Below, piece after piece: positions 15,776 through 23,220 of a DNA stretch of 64,000 nt. Under the pieces are notes generated by a model, which had not been told where the DNA came from, did not search any database, and saw nothing but the letters and a program-made list of their open reading frames with translations. Position 1 is the first letter of the stretch. Each line of letters starts with the position of its first letter. A program made the translations under genes and the position numbers. Source of the stretch: Caulobacter flavus (GTDB taxonomy: Bacteria; Pseudomonadota; Alphaproteobacteria; Caulobacterales; Caulobacteraceae); contig NZ_CP026100.1 in NCBI RefSeq assembly GCF_003722335.1, positions 4,500,001 through 4,564,000 of the forward strand, in the 5' to 3' direction.

Positions 15776-16945
15776 ATGCGTCCCCAGCACCTGATCGTCG
15801 CCGGCGCCGGCATCGGCGGCCTGACCGCGGCCATCGCCCTGGCCCGCGCCGGCCACACCGTCGAGGTGCTGGAACAGGCCCCCGCGCTGGGCGAGATCGG
15901 CGCCGGCGTCACGCTCGCGCCCAACGCCATGCGCGTCTACCACCACCTGGGCCTGGCCGAGGCCATCACCACGGCCGGGGTCGAGCCCCAGCGCCAGCGC
16001 GTGCAGCACTGGGCCGACGGCCGCGACCTGGTCGCCTTCGAGCGCGGCCAGAAGGTGCGCGACCTCTATGGCGCGCCCTACGTCTACATCCACCGCGCAG
16101 ACCTGCACGCCATCCTGGTCGAGGCCCTCGAGGCCACCGGCCGCGCCACGGTGCGCCTGTCCTCGCCGTGCGTGGCCGCCGAGCCGGCCGCCGACGGCGC
16201 GATCGCGACGCTCGCCGACGGCACGCAGATCAAGGGCGACGCGGTGATCGGCGCCGACGGCGTGAAATCGGGCGTCCGCAAGGGCTTCGACCCGGGCGAG
16301 CCGCACTTCACCGGCCATGTCGTCTGGCGCGCCATCGTGCCGGTCGAGGGCCCGCTGCTGGAAGACCTGGCCCACTTCCCCGGCATCCACATCGGTCCTG
16401 GCCGCATGGCTGTGCGCTATCCGCTGCGCAATTCGACCCTGCTGAACCTGGTGTTCTTCGCCCGCCAGGAGGGCTGGGCCGAGGAAGGCTGGACGATCCG
16501 CGCCGATCTCGCCGACCTGCGCAAGACCTTCGAGGGCTGGAGCGACGACGTCCAGGCCCTGCTCGACACCATCGATCCGTCGGCGCTCTACAAGTGGGCC
16601 GTCTTCGCCCGCCAGCCGCTGACCAGCTGGGTGCGCGGCGGCCGCGTGGCGCTGCTGGGCGACGCCGCCCACGCCATGACCCCGTTCCTGGGCCAGGGCG
16701 CCGCCGCCGCCATCGAGGACGCCCTCGTCCTGGCCCGCGCCTTCGACGCCGCCGCCGACGTGCCCGAGGCCCTCTCCCGCTACGAGGCCGCCCGCAAGGA
16801 ACGCTGCGGCTTCATCCAGGTCGAGTCGAACCTCAACGCCGACCGCCTCGAAGGCGACGAGGCCCACCTCTACGGCATGACCCAGATCAAGAACGAAGAG
16901 ACCCTGGGGCTGTTCGCGTATGACGCCGGGGCGGTGGAGGTCTGA
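15776..16945 (+). CDS. FAD-dependent monooxygenase (salicylate/3-hydroxybenzoate hydroxylase type)
   Basis: From the ATG at 15776 (GGAG 9 nt upstream) the protein has 389 residues. It contains GAGIGGLTAAIALARAGH, VIGADGVKSGVRKGF and VALLGDAAHAMTPFLGQGA, the three motifs of class A flavoprotein monooxygenases. The closest type is salicylate hydroxylase / 3-hydroxybenzoate 6-hydroxylase / 6-hydroxynicotinate monooxygenase, which act on carboxylated rings. It is last in the four-gene operon with the isomerase, deacetylase-fold and lyase genes. Confidence 0.88.
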   Translation: MRPQHLIVAGAGIGGLTAAIALARAGHTVEVLEQAPALGEIGAGVTLAPNAMRVYHHLGLAEAITTAGVEPQRQRVQHWADGRDLVAFERGQKVRDLYGAPYVYIHRADLHAILVEALEATGRATVRLSSPCVAAEPAADGAIATLADGTQIKGDAVIGADGVKSGVRKGFDPGEPHFTGHVVWRAIVPVEGPLLEDLAHFPGIHIGPGRMAVRYPLRNSTLLNLVFFARQEGWAEEGWTIRADLADLRKTFEGWSDDVQALLDTIDPSALYKWAVFARQPLTSWVRGGRVALLGDAAHAMTPFLGQGAAAAIEDALVLARAFDAAADVPEALSRYEAARKERCGFIQVESNLNADRLEGDEAHLYGMTQIKNEETLGLFAYDAGAVEV

Positions 16946-16952
16946 CACTCAA

Positions 16953-17287
16953 TCCCTCTCTCTTCGAGAGAGGGAGGGGCCCGCCGCGAAGCGGTGGGAG
17001 GGTGAGAGGTGACAAACTATCCAAACGAAGCTCGGGCCCAACCCAAATCCGCTTCCCTAGGCCCTGTGCCTAGGGCCCAGCGCTCAACTGCTCAGTTCGT
17101 AAGACCCGGCGCGACCACGCCGGCGGCGTCCCGTCCAAAAACGCCGAGCCTGGCCCGGCCATGGATCCTCGCCACAAGGGCGAGGAAGGCGGAGAGTTGA
17201 TAGGCCGAGACCTTTGCGGCTAGGGGGAAACCTCTCACCCCCCACGCCTTCGGCACGGGCCCCCTTTTTTTTTTTGAAGAGAGAGGG
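16953..17287. repeat. REPIN-like inverted pair, family A, copy 2
   Basis: The forward arm at 16953-17010 and the inverted arm at 17231-17287 share the family A layout. The family D element at 17047-17192 lies inside the pair. In the right arm the usual CT-rich segment is replaced by an uninterrupted run of eleven T at 17265-17275. No credible gene lies in 16946-17444. Confidence 0.7.
17047..17192. repeat. REPIN-like element, family D, copy 2
   Basis: The left unit around CCCTAGGCCCTGTGCCTAGGG and the right unit around CCTCGCCACAAGGGCGAGG match the two ends of the element at 10155-10268, including CTGCTCAG in the interior. It is nested in a family A pair. Confidence 0.55.
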
Positions 17288-17372
17288 TTTTTCCGGAGGC
17301 GCCTCCAACTGGCCCTCACCTGCCTCCCCCACGCGCTGACCGCCTAGCGGAGCATCCGTCGAACGCAATATT

Positions 17373-17388
17373 TTGACTGATCGGTCCC
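17373..17388. promoter_or_regulatory. Imperfect TTGAC-type inverted repeat upstream of methyltransferase 2
   Basis: TTGACT-GATC-GGTCCC lies 57 bp before the start at 17445 and resembles the perfect TTGACC-ACGC-GGTCAA at 30913-30928. A weak 7-3-7 operator-like match (CATCCGT at 17353-17359) precedes it. Either may be chance. Confidence 0.3.
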
Positions 17389-17444
17389 CTTCAGATTAGC
17401 GTCAGTTCGCGCCGCCCGTCCGGGCCGGCTGTTTGGAGGCCGCC

Positions 17445-18668
17445 ATGTCCGCCGAGATGCTCAACACCTTCCAGCAGGTCGATCACCCGATCCTGCCCAA
17501 GCCGACCCACGACGAGGCGTCGCGCCAGGAATTCACCAAGAGCTTCAAGCAGTTCATTCAGCAGGGTCTGCTGCCCGGCCTGGGTCCGGTGTTCGGCGTC
17601 CGCGCCGCCAAGGCCTTCGAGCGCGAGCATGGCCGCGCCCCCGCCGACCGCCGCGACATTCGCGCAGCCATGGTCAAGGACCTCTACTTCCAGCACTACG
17701 CGGCGGCCAATCGCATCGCCCAGGAACTGCTCTGGGAATCGACCAACGTCACGATCGACCGTGAACTGCCCGAACTGATCGAGAAGGCCCGCGGCCTCTC
17801 GGCCTCCGCCAGGGGCAAGCTCGACGTGCCGGAAGCCTTCGACACCCCGCGCTACGTCACCTCGATCGACATCCACTGCATGCCCGGCGGCTATGCCGGC
17901 GAAGTGGCCCCGGACGACATCTCGACCGGCGCCCTCTACGACCGCGGCGTCTATCTCTACGCCATGGGCTACATGGGTCCGTTCAACGACGACATGGGCC
18001 GCTCGGTCTGCAACTACGTCAACCGCCGCCTGGACGGCTTCAAGCCCAAGCGGATCCTGGACCTGGGCTGCACGGTCGGCCACTCGACCCTGCCCTACAA
18101 GGAGCTGTTCCCTGACGCCGAAGTCTGGGGCGTCGACGTCGCCGCCCCGCAGGTGCGCTACGCTCACGCCCGCGCCGCCGGCATGGGCCTCGAGGTCAAC
18201 TTCGCCCAGATGAACGCGGAGGAGACCCGTTTCGAGGACGGCTCCTTCGACCTGATCGTCAGCCACATCCTGCTGCACGAGACGTCGGGCAAGGCCATGC
18301 CGCGCATCTTCAACGAGTGCCATCGCCTGCTGGCGCCCGGCGGCTACATGATCCACGCCGACCTGCCGCCGTTCGACAACATGGACGCCTTCACCCAGTT
18401 CATTCTCGACAACGAGACCTGGTACAACAACGAGCCGTTCTGGGGCGCCATGCGCGAGACCGACCAGATCGCCCTGGCCAAGGCCGCCGGCTTCCCGCCC
18501 GAGAGCATCAAGTTCGACACCGCCCCCATGGCCATCATGGAGTTCGTGGCCCAGCAGGCCGCCGGCTACAGCCAGGACGCCAGCGCGGCGGTTTCCGACC
18601 GCGAGTTCGCCGCCGGCGAATACGCCCCCGGCGGCGGCTGGGAAGTCCTGATCGCCCGCAAGGCCTGA
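17445..18668 (+). CDS. SAM-dependent methyltransferase (module 2)
   Basis: This 407-aa protein is a close paralogue of the one at 4595. Shared segments include RYVTSIDIHCMPGGY, FKPKRILDLGCTVGHSTLP (SAM motif I), HRLLAPGGYMIHADLPP and YNNEPFWGAMRETD. The start is the ATG at 17445 with GGAGG about 7 nt upstream; an in-frame TTG lies 12 nt before it. The N-terminal helical region of about 190 residues is kept, so both paralogues probably use a similar lid or partner. The small partner gene follows by 23 bp and a FAD oxidase by a further 8 bp, forming a three-gene operon. Confidence 0.88.
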   Translation: MSAEMLNTFQQVDHPILPKPTHDEASRQEFTKSFKQFIQQGLLPGLGPVFGVRAAKAFEREHGRAPADRRDIRAAMVKDLYFQHYAAANRIAQELLWESTNVTIDRELPELIEKARGLSASARGKLDVPEAFDTPRYVTSIDIHCMPGGYAGEVAPDDISTGALYDRGVYLYAMGYMGPFNDDMGRSVCNYVNRRLDGFKPKRILDLGCTVGHSTLPYKELFPDAEVWGVDVAAPQVRYAHARAAGMGLEVNFAQMNAEETRFEDGSFDLIVSHILLHETSGKAMPRIFNECHRLLAPGGYMIHADLPPFDNMDAFTQFILDNETWYNNEPFWGAMRETDQIALAKAAGFPPESIKFDTAPMAIMEFVAQQAAGYSQDASAAVSDREFAAGEYAPGGGWEVLIARKA

Positions 18669-18691
18669 GTAGAGTTCAAGGGGATAACACG

Positions 18692-19063
18692 ATGAACGCC
18701 CACGCTCCGCAGGCCGAGCGCCCGCACGTCATCCGCGACGCCAAGGGCAAGCGCCCTCAGTTCTACGAGGCCCCGGGCCTCGACCAGGCCATGTCGATGA
18801 TCATGGTCCTGGCCAACGAACTGGCCGTGCTGCACGACCGTCTCGACAGCGCCGAACGCGTCCACGCCGCCAAGGGCCTGGACCTGGCCGCCGAGATCGA
18901 GGCCCTGCAGCTCGACCAGGCCGCCCTGGAGGCCCGCGAGGCCTGGCGCCAGGACTTCCTGGGCCGCCTGTTCTACCTGGCGCGCAAGGACGCCTCGGAA
19001 GCCGCCGCCGCCGACACCGCCGAGCGCTTCCGCGCCACCATCGAAGACATCGCCAAAACCTGA
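18692..19063 (+). CDS. Small helical partner protein of methyltransferase (module 2)
   Basis: The 123-aa protein starts at the ATG at 18692 with AAGGGG upstream. It aligns by eye with the small protein at 5818: KRPQFYEAPGLDQAM against KRPYFFANPEVERVL, MVLANELAVLHDRLDSAERV against MAVVQELAVTRARLDTLERV, then a second long helix with conserved Leu/Arg spacing. Charged heptads suggest a coiled-coil or helical bundle. It sits between methyltransferase 2 and a FAD oxidase. No named family is recognised. Confidence 0.75.
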   Translation: MNAHAPQAERPHVIRDAKGKRPQFYEAPGLDQAMSMIMVLANELAVLHDRLDSAERVHAAKGLDLAAEIEALQLDQAALEAREAWRQDFLGRLFYLARKDASEAAAADTAERFRATIEDIAKT

Positions 19064-19071
19064 GTAAGCTG

Positions 19072-20655
19072 ATGCCCGTCAAGACGCGTACCGCCCCAGC
19101 CGCTGCTGGCCTCCCCGCACGCCTGGAGGCGATCGTCGGCGCCGGCGGCGTCCTGACGGGCGACGCCGCCCTGCCCTTCGCCACCGACGTCTACCGCAGG
19201 CTCGAGACGCCGCTGGCCGTGGTCCGCCCGGCCGACGTCGAGCAACTTCAGGCCGTGGTGCGCGCGGCCGCCGAGGCCGGGGTCGCCATCGTCCCGCGCG
19301 GCGGCGGCGCCTCCTACACCGACGGCTACCTGGCGACCCGCACCGACACGGTGCTGATCGACACCGGGGCCCTCAACCGCATCGTCGAAATCAACCAGGT
19401 CGACGCCTACGTCACCGTCGAGGCCGGCGTCACCTGGGCCCAGCTGAAGGACGCGCTGGATCCGCTGGGCCTGCGCACGCCGTTCTTCGGTCCGTTCTCG
19501 GGCCTGGCCGCCACGATCGGCGGGTCGATGTCTCAGCACGCCATCAGCCATGGCTCGGGCCAGTACGGCAGCTCGGCGGAATCGGCGGTGTCGGTCGAGG
19601 TGGTGATCGCCGACGGCTCGGTGCTGCGCACAGGCTCGGCCGCCCGCGGCGCCTCGCCCTTCGCCCGCTGGTACGGGCCCGATCTGTGCGGCCTGTTCCT
19701 GGGCGACTGCGGCGCACTGGGGATCAAGACCCGGATCACCCTGCCGCTGATCGCCAGGCGGCCGGCCTTCCAGTGCGCGTCCTTCGCTTATCCCGACCTG
19801 CCCAGCCTCGCCCGCGCCATGCGGGCGGCGGCGCTGGAGAACCTCGACGACGAGCACTTCGCCATCGACGCCCCCCTGGCCCAGGGCCAGATCGCCCGCC
19901 AGGACAGCGCCGCCGTCGTCCAGATGGCCATGACCGTGCTCAAGAGCTCGCCCTCGCTGGTCGCGGGTCTGAAGCAGCTGAGCAAGATGGCCCTGGCCGG
20001 CGACCGCGCCCTGCGCAAGGCCGAGTACATGGTCCACTACATCCTCGAGGGCGTCGACGACCGCGAGGCCAAGGCGCGCCTGGACCGCCTGCGCACCCTG
20101 ATGACGGCCGAGGGGGTCGAGATCCCCAACACCATGCCGACCATCGTGCGCGGCATGCCCTTCGCCCCGCTCTACAACGTGCTCGGCCCCAGGGGCGAGC
20201 GCTGGGCTCCGCTGAACGGCATCCTGCCCCACAGCCAGGTCGCCGCCTTCCATGCGGCGCTGGAGGCCCTCTACGCCAGCCACGCCGCCGAGATGACCGC
20301 CCGCGGCGTCTGGCGCGGCGGCATGTTCGAGGTGCTGCGTCCGTCGGGCTTCCTCTACGAGGTCGCCCTCTACTGGCCCGGCGAGCAGACCGCCTACCAC
20401 GCCGGCGTCCTGCCGGCCGAACATCTGGCCAGCCTGCCGCAATACGCCGAAGATCCCGCGACCACGGCCTTCGTGCACGAGCTCAAGAAGCAGATCATCG
20501 ACCTCTACGCCCAACACGGCGCCGTGCACTTCCAGCTCGGCAAGCTCTATCCGTACGGCGACGTGCTGGAAGCGCCCGCGCTGGACCTGGTGAAGGCCGT
20601 CAAGGCCGCCGTGGACCCCAAGGGCGTGATGAACCCCGGGGCGCTGGGGATCTAA
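19072..20655 (+). CDS. FAD-linked oxidase, vanillyl-alcohol-oxidase/PCMH family
   Basis: The 527-aa protein has an N-terminal PCMH FAD-binding domain (about residues 45-230: LAVVRPADVEQLQAVVRAAA, IVPRGGGASYTDGY, GLAATIGGSMSQHAISHGSG). A cap domain follows, ending in VKAVKAAVDPKGVMNPGALG, the usual C-terminal FAD contact of 4-cresol dehydrogenase, vanillyl-alcohol oxidase and D-lactate/glycolate dehydrogenases. It would oxidise a benzylic alcohol, ether, phenol side chain or 2-hydroxyacid. It ends the methyltransferase 2 operon. There is no signal peptide, so it is cytoplasmic. Confidence 0.87.
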   Translation: MPVKTRTAPAAAGLPARLEAIVGAGGVLTGDAALPFATDVYRRLETPLAVVRPADVEQLQAVVRAAAEAGVAIVPRGGGASYTDGYLATRTDTVLIDTGALNRIVEINQVDAYVTVEAGVTWAQLKDALDPLGLRTPFFGPFSGLAATIGGSMSQHAISHGSGQYGSSAESAVSVEVVIADGSVLRTGSAARGASPFARWYGPDLCGLFLGDCGALGIKTRITLPLIARRPAFQCASFAYPDLPSLARAMRAAALENLDDEHFAIDAPLAQGQIARQDSAAVVQMAMTVLKSSPSLVAGLKQLSKMALAGDRALRKAEYMVHYILEGVDDREAKARLDRLRTLMTAEGVEIPNTMPTIVRGMPFAPLYNVLGPRGERWAPLNGILPHSQVAAFHAALEALYASHAAEMTARGVWRGGMFEVLRPSGFLYEVALYWPGEQTAYHAGVLPAEHLASLPQYAEDPATTAFVHELKKQIIDLYAQHGAVHFQLGKLYPYGDVLEAPALDLVKAVKAAVDPKGVMNPGALGI

Positions 20656-20682
20656 TCCCCTCTCCCGATCCATGACCAACCT

Positions 20683-20860
20683 CTCCCATAGGGAGAGGGA
20701 GGGGCCCGCGCCGACAGGCGTGGGAGGGTGAGGGGTTACGCCGCCAGCCCGTATTCCCCGATCCAATCCTCAAGAAATTCAGCGCGAGCATGGACAAGGG
20801 TCCCTAACCCCTCACCCTCCCAAGCTTCGCTTGGGCCCCTCCCTCTCCCTATGGGAGAGG
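20683..20860. repeat. REPIN-like inverted pair, family A, copy 3
   Basis: The forward arm at 20683-20737 and the inverted arm at 20803-20860 share CTCTCCC, TAGGGAGAGG and GGGAGGGTGAGGGG units; the 65-bp interior shows no feature. It fills most of the gap 20656-20961 between the converging oxidase and small-protein genes. Confidence 0.75.
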
Positions 20861-20894
20861 TTACAAACAAGCGCCCTGCGCATCCCAACACCCA

Positions 20895-20925
20895 CAAAAA
20901 AGGCGCGGTCCTTGCGGACCGCGCC
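20895..20925 (-). terminator. Intrinsic terminator of the methyltransferase 3 operon
   Basis: Read on the minus strand, a perfect 10-bp stem GGCGCGGTCC / GGACCGCGCC (20902-20911 with 20916-20925) is followed by six T. It lies 37 bp beyond the small partner gene's stop. Confidence 0.85.
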
Positions 20926-20961
20926 AGGCTACACGCTGCGCAGTTTGCAGCGGGGACCTCG

Positions 20962-21270
20962 TTAGCTGCGCGCCTCGGGCGCGGCGCGCAGGGCGCGCAG
21001 CAGGTTCTGGACGATGGCGTCGCGCTTGGCGTTCAGCTGGGCCTGCAGCTCGGGGCCCGGCTGGAAGGCGTCGACCTCGGCGTTGGCCAGCACGCCGTGG
21101 CTTTCCAGCACCGCTTCCAGCACCTGGACGCGGTCGGTCAGCACCCAGATCTCGCGGGTCAGGGAGAGAATGGCCTCGCCCAGGTCGTCGATCTGGTCGG
21201 CGGTCAGCATCCGGCGGTTCACCGGCTCGGAGATCGGGCGTTCGAAGGTCTTCTGGTTCATCGCGTTCAT
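20962..21270 (-). CDS. Small helical partner protein of methyltransferase (module 3)
   Basis: The 102-aa protein starts at the ATG at 21270 and lies 24 bp after the methyltransferase 3 stop. Its centre, SLTREIWVLTDRVQVLEAVL-ESHG, lines up with the ELAV...RLD..ERV helix of the proteins at 5818 and 18692. AEVDAFQPGPELQAQL matches AQIERFEPGAEAAAER of module 1. It is the shortest and most divergent member, matching the greater divergence of its methyltransferase, which suggests that the pairs co-evolved. Its role is unknown. Confidence 0.75.
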   Translation of the reverse strand: MNAMNQKTFERPISEPVNRRMLTADQIDDLGEAILSLTREIWVLTDRVQVLEAVLESHGVLANAEVDAFQPGPELQAQLNAKRDAIVQNLLRALRAAPEARS

Positions 21271-21294
21271 GTCGCTCGCTCGTTGTCGGAAGGA

Positions 21295-22341
21295 TCAGGC
21301 GGGCTTGTGAGCGCGCAGCACGTAGTAGGAGTGCGTCGGGGCCTGGGTGGCGCCCTCCACGTCGACGTAGCCGATGTCCTTGCAGATCTGGACCAGGTCC
21401 ATGCTCGCCGAGGCGCGCCAGTAGGGCTCGCCGCCCCACTTGGCCAGGTAGTCGTAGCGCCAGGAGCTCAGCTTATCGATCTCGGCGTAGCGCGGCACGT
21501 CGGCCATGATGATGTCGCCGCCCGGCTTCAGCATCCGGAAGGCCTCTTCCAGCACCGACTTGATGATCCGCGGCGGCGCCTCGTGGAACAGGATGAAGGT
21601 GGTCACGAGGTCGAAGCTCTCGTCGGCGAAACCGGAGTTCTCGCCGCCCTTGACCATCAGCTTCCAGTTCCAACCCCTTTCGTTGGCCACGCGGCGGGCC
21701 TGTTCGAGCATGCGGGCCGACCAGTCGATGCCGGTGATCTGGGCCTCGGGGAAGGTCTCCTGCAGGGCCTGGGTGAAGTGGCCCGAGCCGCAGCCGATAT
21801 CGAGGATTTCCTTGTAGTCGCGGCGCGGGGCCTGCTGGGCGGCCGCCCGGCGCTGACCGAAGATGTCGCCGCCGTAGCCGCGCGCCACCAGCTGCTTGTG
21901 CACCAGCTCGCCATGGACGTAGCCGGTGTGGTCGATGTGGTCCCAGCCGCCGGTGGTGCGGTGGAACCAGACCTTGCTCCAGTAGCTGGGCGGCGTCTCG
22001 CCGTCGCCGTAGTCCAGCGTGGCGGGGCCTTCGTCGAGGGCCTTCAGATAGGGCTCGAGCACCGCGCGGCGCTCTTCGAACGCTTCATCGCAGTGCGCGC
22101 CGTGGGTGCGCGAGGCCCATTCGCCGAACAGCTCGCGGATCTTGAAGATCTTGGAGTCGGCCAGGGTCTCGACGACCAGGGCGTGGCGCTCGTCCATGTC
22201 GTCGGGCATGGTCTGGGCGTTGACGCCCTTCATGGCCAGCTCCGCCTCCGAGGCGAAGTGCAGGCTGAAGGTCGCCTTCGATATGCCCGCCTGGAAATCG
22301 AGCGACGCGCGCCCGCGTTGGGCCAGGGCCGGAGCGTCCAT
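21295..22341 (-). CDS. SAM-dependent methyltransferase (module 3)
   Basis: This 348-aa class I methyltransferase has motif I as ILDIGCGSGHFTQAL, an acidic strand end in ITGIDWSARML, and FRMLKPGGDIIMADVP. It is shorter and more distant than the paralogues at 4595 and 17445, but it keeps the upstream helical region and the W-x-EPYW/NEPFW position after the motifs. The start is the ATG at 22341. An operator copy lies 77 bp upstream. The gene is transcribed with the small partner gene and ends at a strong terminator, so this module is its own two-gene operon. Confidence 0.88.
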   Translation of the reverse strand: MDAPALAQRGRASLDFQAGISKATFSLHFASEAELAMKGVNAQTMPDDMDERHALVVETLADSKIFKIRELFGEWASRTHGAHCDEAFEERRAVLEPYLKALDEGPATLDYGDGETPPSYWSKVWFHRTTGGWDHIDHTGYVHGELVHKQLVARGYGGDIFGQRRAAAQQAPRRDYKEILDIGCGSGHFTQALQETFPEAQITGIDWSARMLEQARRVANERGWNWKLMVKGGENSGFADESFDLVTTFILFHEAPPRIIKSVLEEAFRMLKPGGDIIMADVPRYAEIDKLSSWRYDYLAKWGGEPYWRASASMDLVQICKDIGYVDVEGATQAPTHSYYVLRAHKPA

Positions 22342-22417
22342 GAGGCACCTCTAAAACCCTGTTTCGATGAGGGACTTTACCGCCGGCGCGAGGCCCTGAA
22401 AGGCGCCTCGGATCCGC

Positions 22418-22434
22418 TATCCGCACAACGGTCA
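22418..22434. promoter_or_regulatory. Copy 3 of the shared 7-3-7 operator
   Basis: TATCCGC-ACA-ACGGTCA has a perfect left half and a weak 4/7 right half. It lies 77 bp before the methyltransferase 3 start and overlaps the 3' end of the adjacent hydrolase gene. Confidence 0.5.
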
Positions 22435-23220
22435 GCGGGTGGTGAAGCTCGGATCGTTCGACCATGCCGCGATGCGCGCGGCCGCCGAGGCGTCGCCGGC
22501 GGCGTGGGCGAGCACGAGGTCGGCAGAGGCCGCGATCGCCCGCGCCAGGCCATCGGCCTGCGCCGGTCCCGGCAGTTCGGGCCGGCAGATCAGCCCGCCG
22601 AAATAGTGGTCGACGCCCGGCAACACCAGCGCATGGCGATCGCCCGGCTTCGGCGCCTCGTAGGCGATCAGGCGCATGCGCCAGTCGTCGACGAAGCCCG
22701 GCAGCACGTCGGCGTCGCCGGTCTGCACCAGCAGCGGCGCGGACGTCGTCGTAAAGCCCTCGGCGGCGATCAGCGGCGGCGTGGCGGGCGGCGGCGACAG
22801 GGCGACAACGGCCTTGACGCGCGCATCCAGCGTCGGCGCGCCGGGCGGCGCCAGCACGCTCGCGCCCCCGGCCGCCAGGGCCAGCAGCGCCCCGAACGAG
22901 TGGCCGGCGGCGGCGAGGCCCTCCCCTCCCTGCCCGGCCAGCCAGTCCAGGGCCGCGGCCTGGTCTTCCAGACGCGTGCGCCAGACGGCGCCCTGGTCGT
23001 AGGCCTCGCGCTGCGGGTGGTCGGTGCTGTCGACGTGCAGGGGCGCGGCGACCAGCAGGCCCGCCGCGGCCCAGCCTTCCAGCAGGGTCGCGTACTTGCG
23101 CGGCGCCGAGAAGGCCCCGTGCGAAAAGGAGCCGGCGGCCTTGGGCGCGCCTTCCGGCCGCGCCACGGCCAGACCGATGCTGCGGTCGCCGACGGCGACC
23201 TCGACGATGTTCAGAGCCAT
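22432..23220 (-). CDS. Alpha/beta hydrolase, dienelactone-hydrolase/PAF-acetylhydrolase-like
   Basis: The 262-aa protein starts at the ATG at 23220, overlapping the aldehyde dehydrogenase stop by one base (TGATG). Early segments are GSFSHGAFSAPRKYATL and GLLVAAPLHVDSTDH. The nucleophile elbow is AAGHSFGALLALAAG, with Gly-His-Ser-Phe-Gly, and a late His sits in LPGVDHYFGGL. These give a complete Ser-Asp-His triad. The substrate would be an ester or lactone made by the nearby oxidases. It forms a two-gene operon with the dehydrogenase. Confidence 0.85.
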   Translation of the reverse strand: MALNIVEVAVGDRSIGLAVARPEGAPKAAGSFSHGAFSAPRKYATLLEGWAAAGLLVAAPLHVDSTDHPQREAYDQGAVWRTRLEDQAAALDWLAGQGGEGLAAAGHSFGALLALAAGGASVLAPPGAPTLDARVKAVVALSPPPATPPLIAAEGFTTTSAPLLVQTGDADVLPGFVDDWRMRLIAYEAPKPGDRHALVLPGVDHYFGGLICRPELPGPAQADGLARAIAASADLVLAHAAGDASAAARIAAWSNDPSFTTR

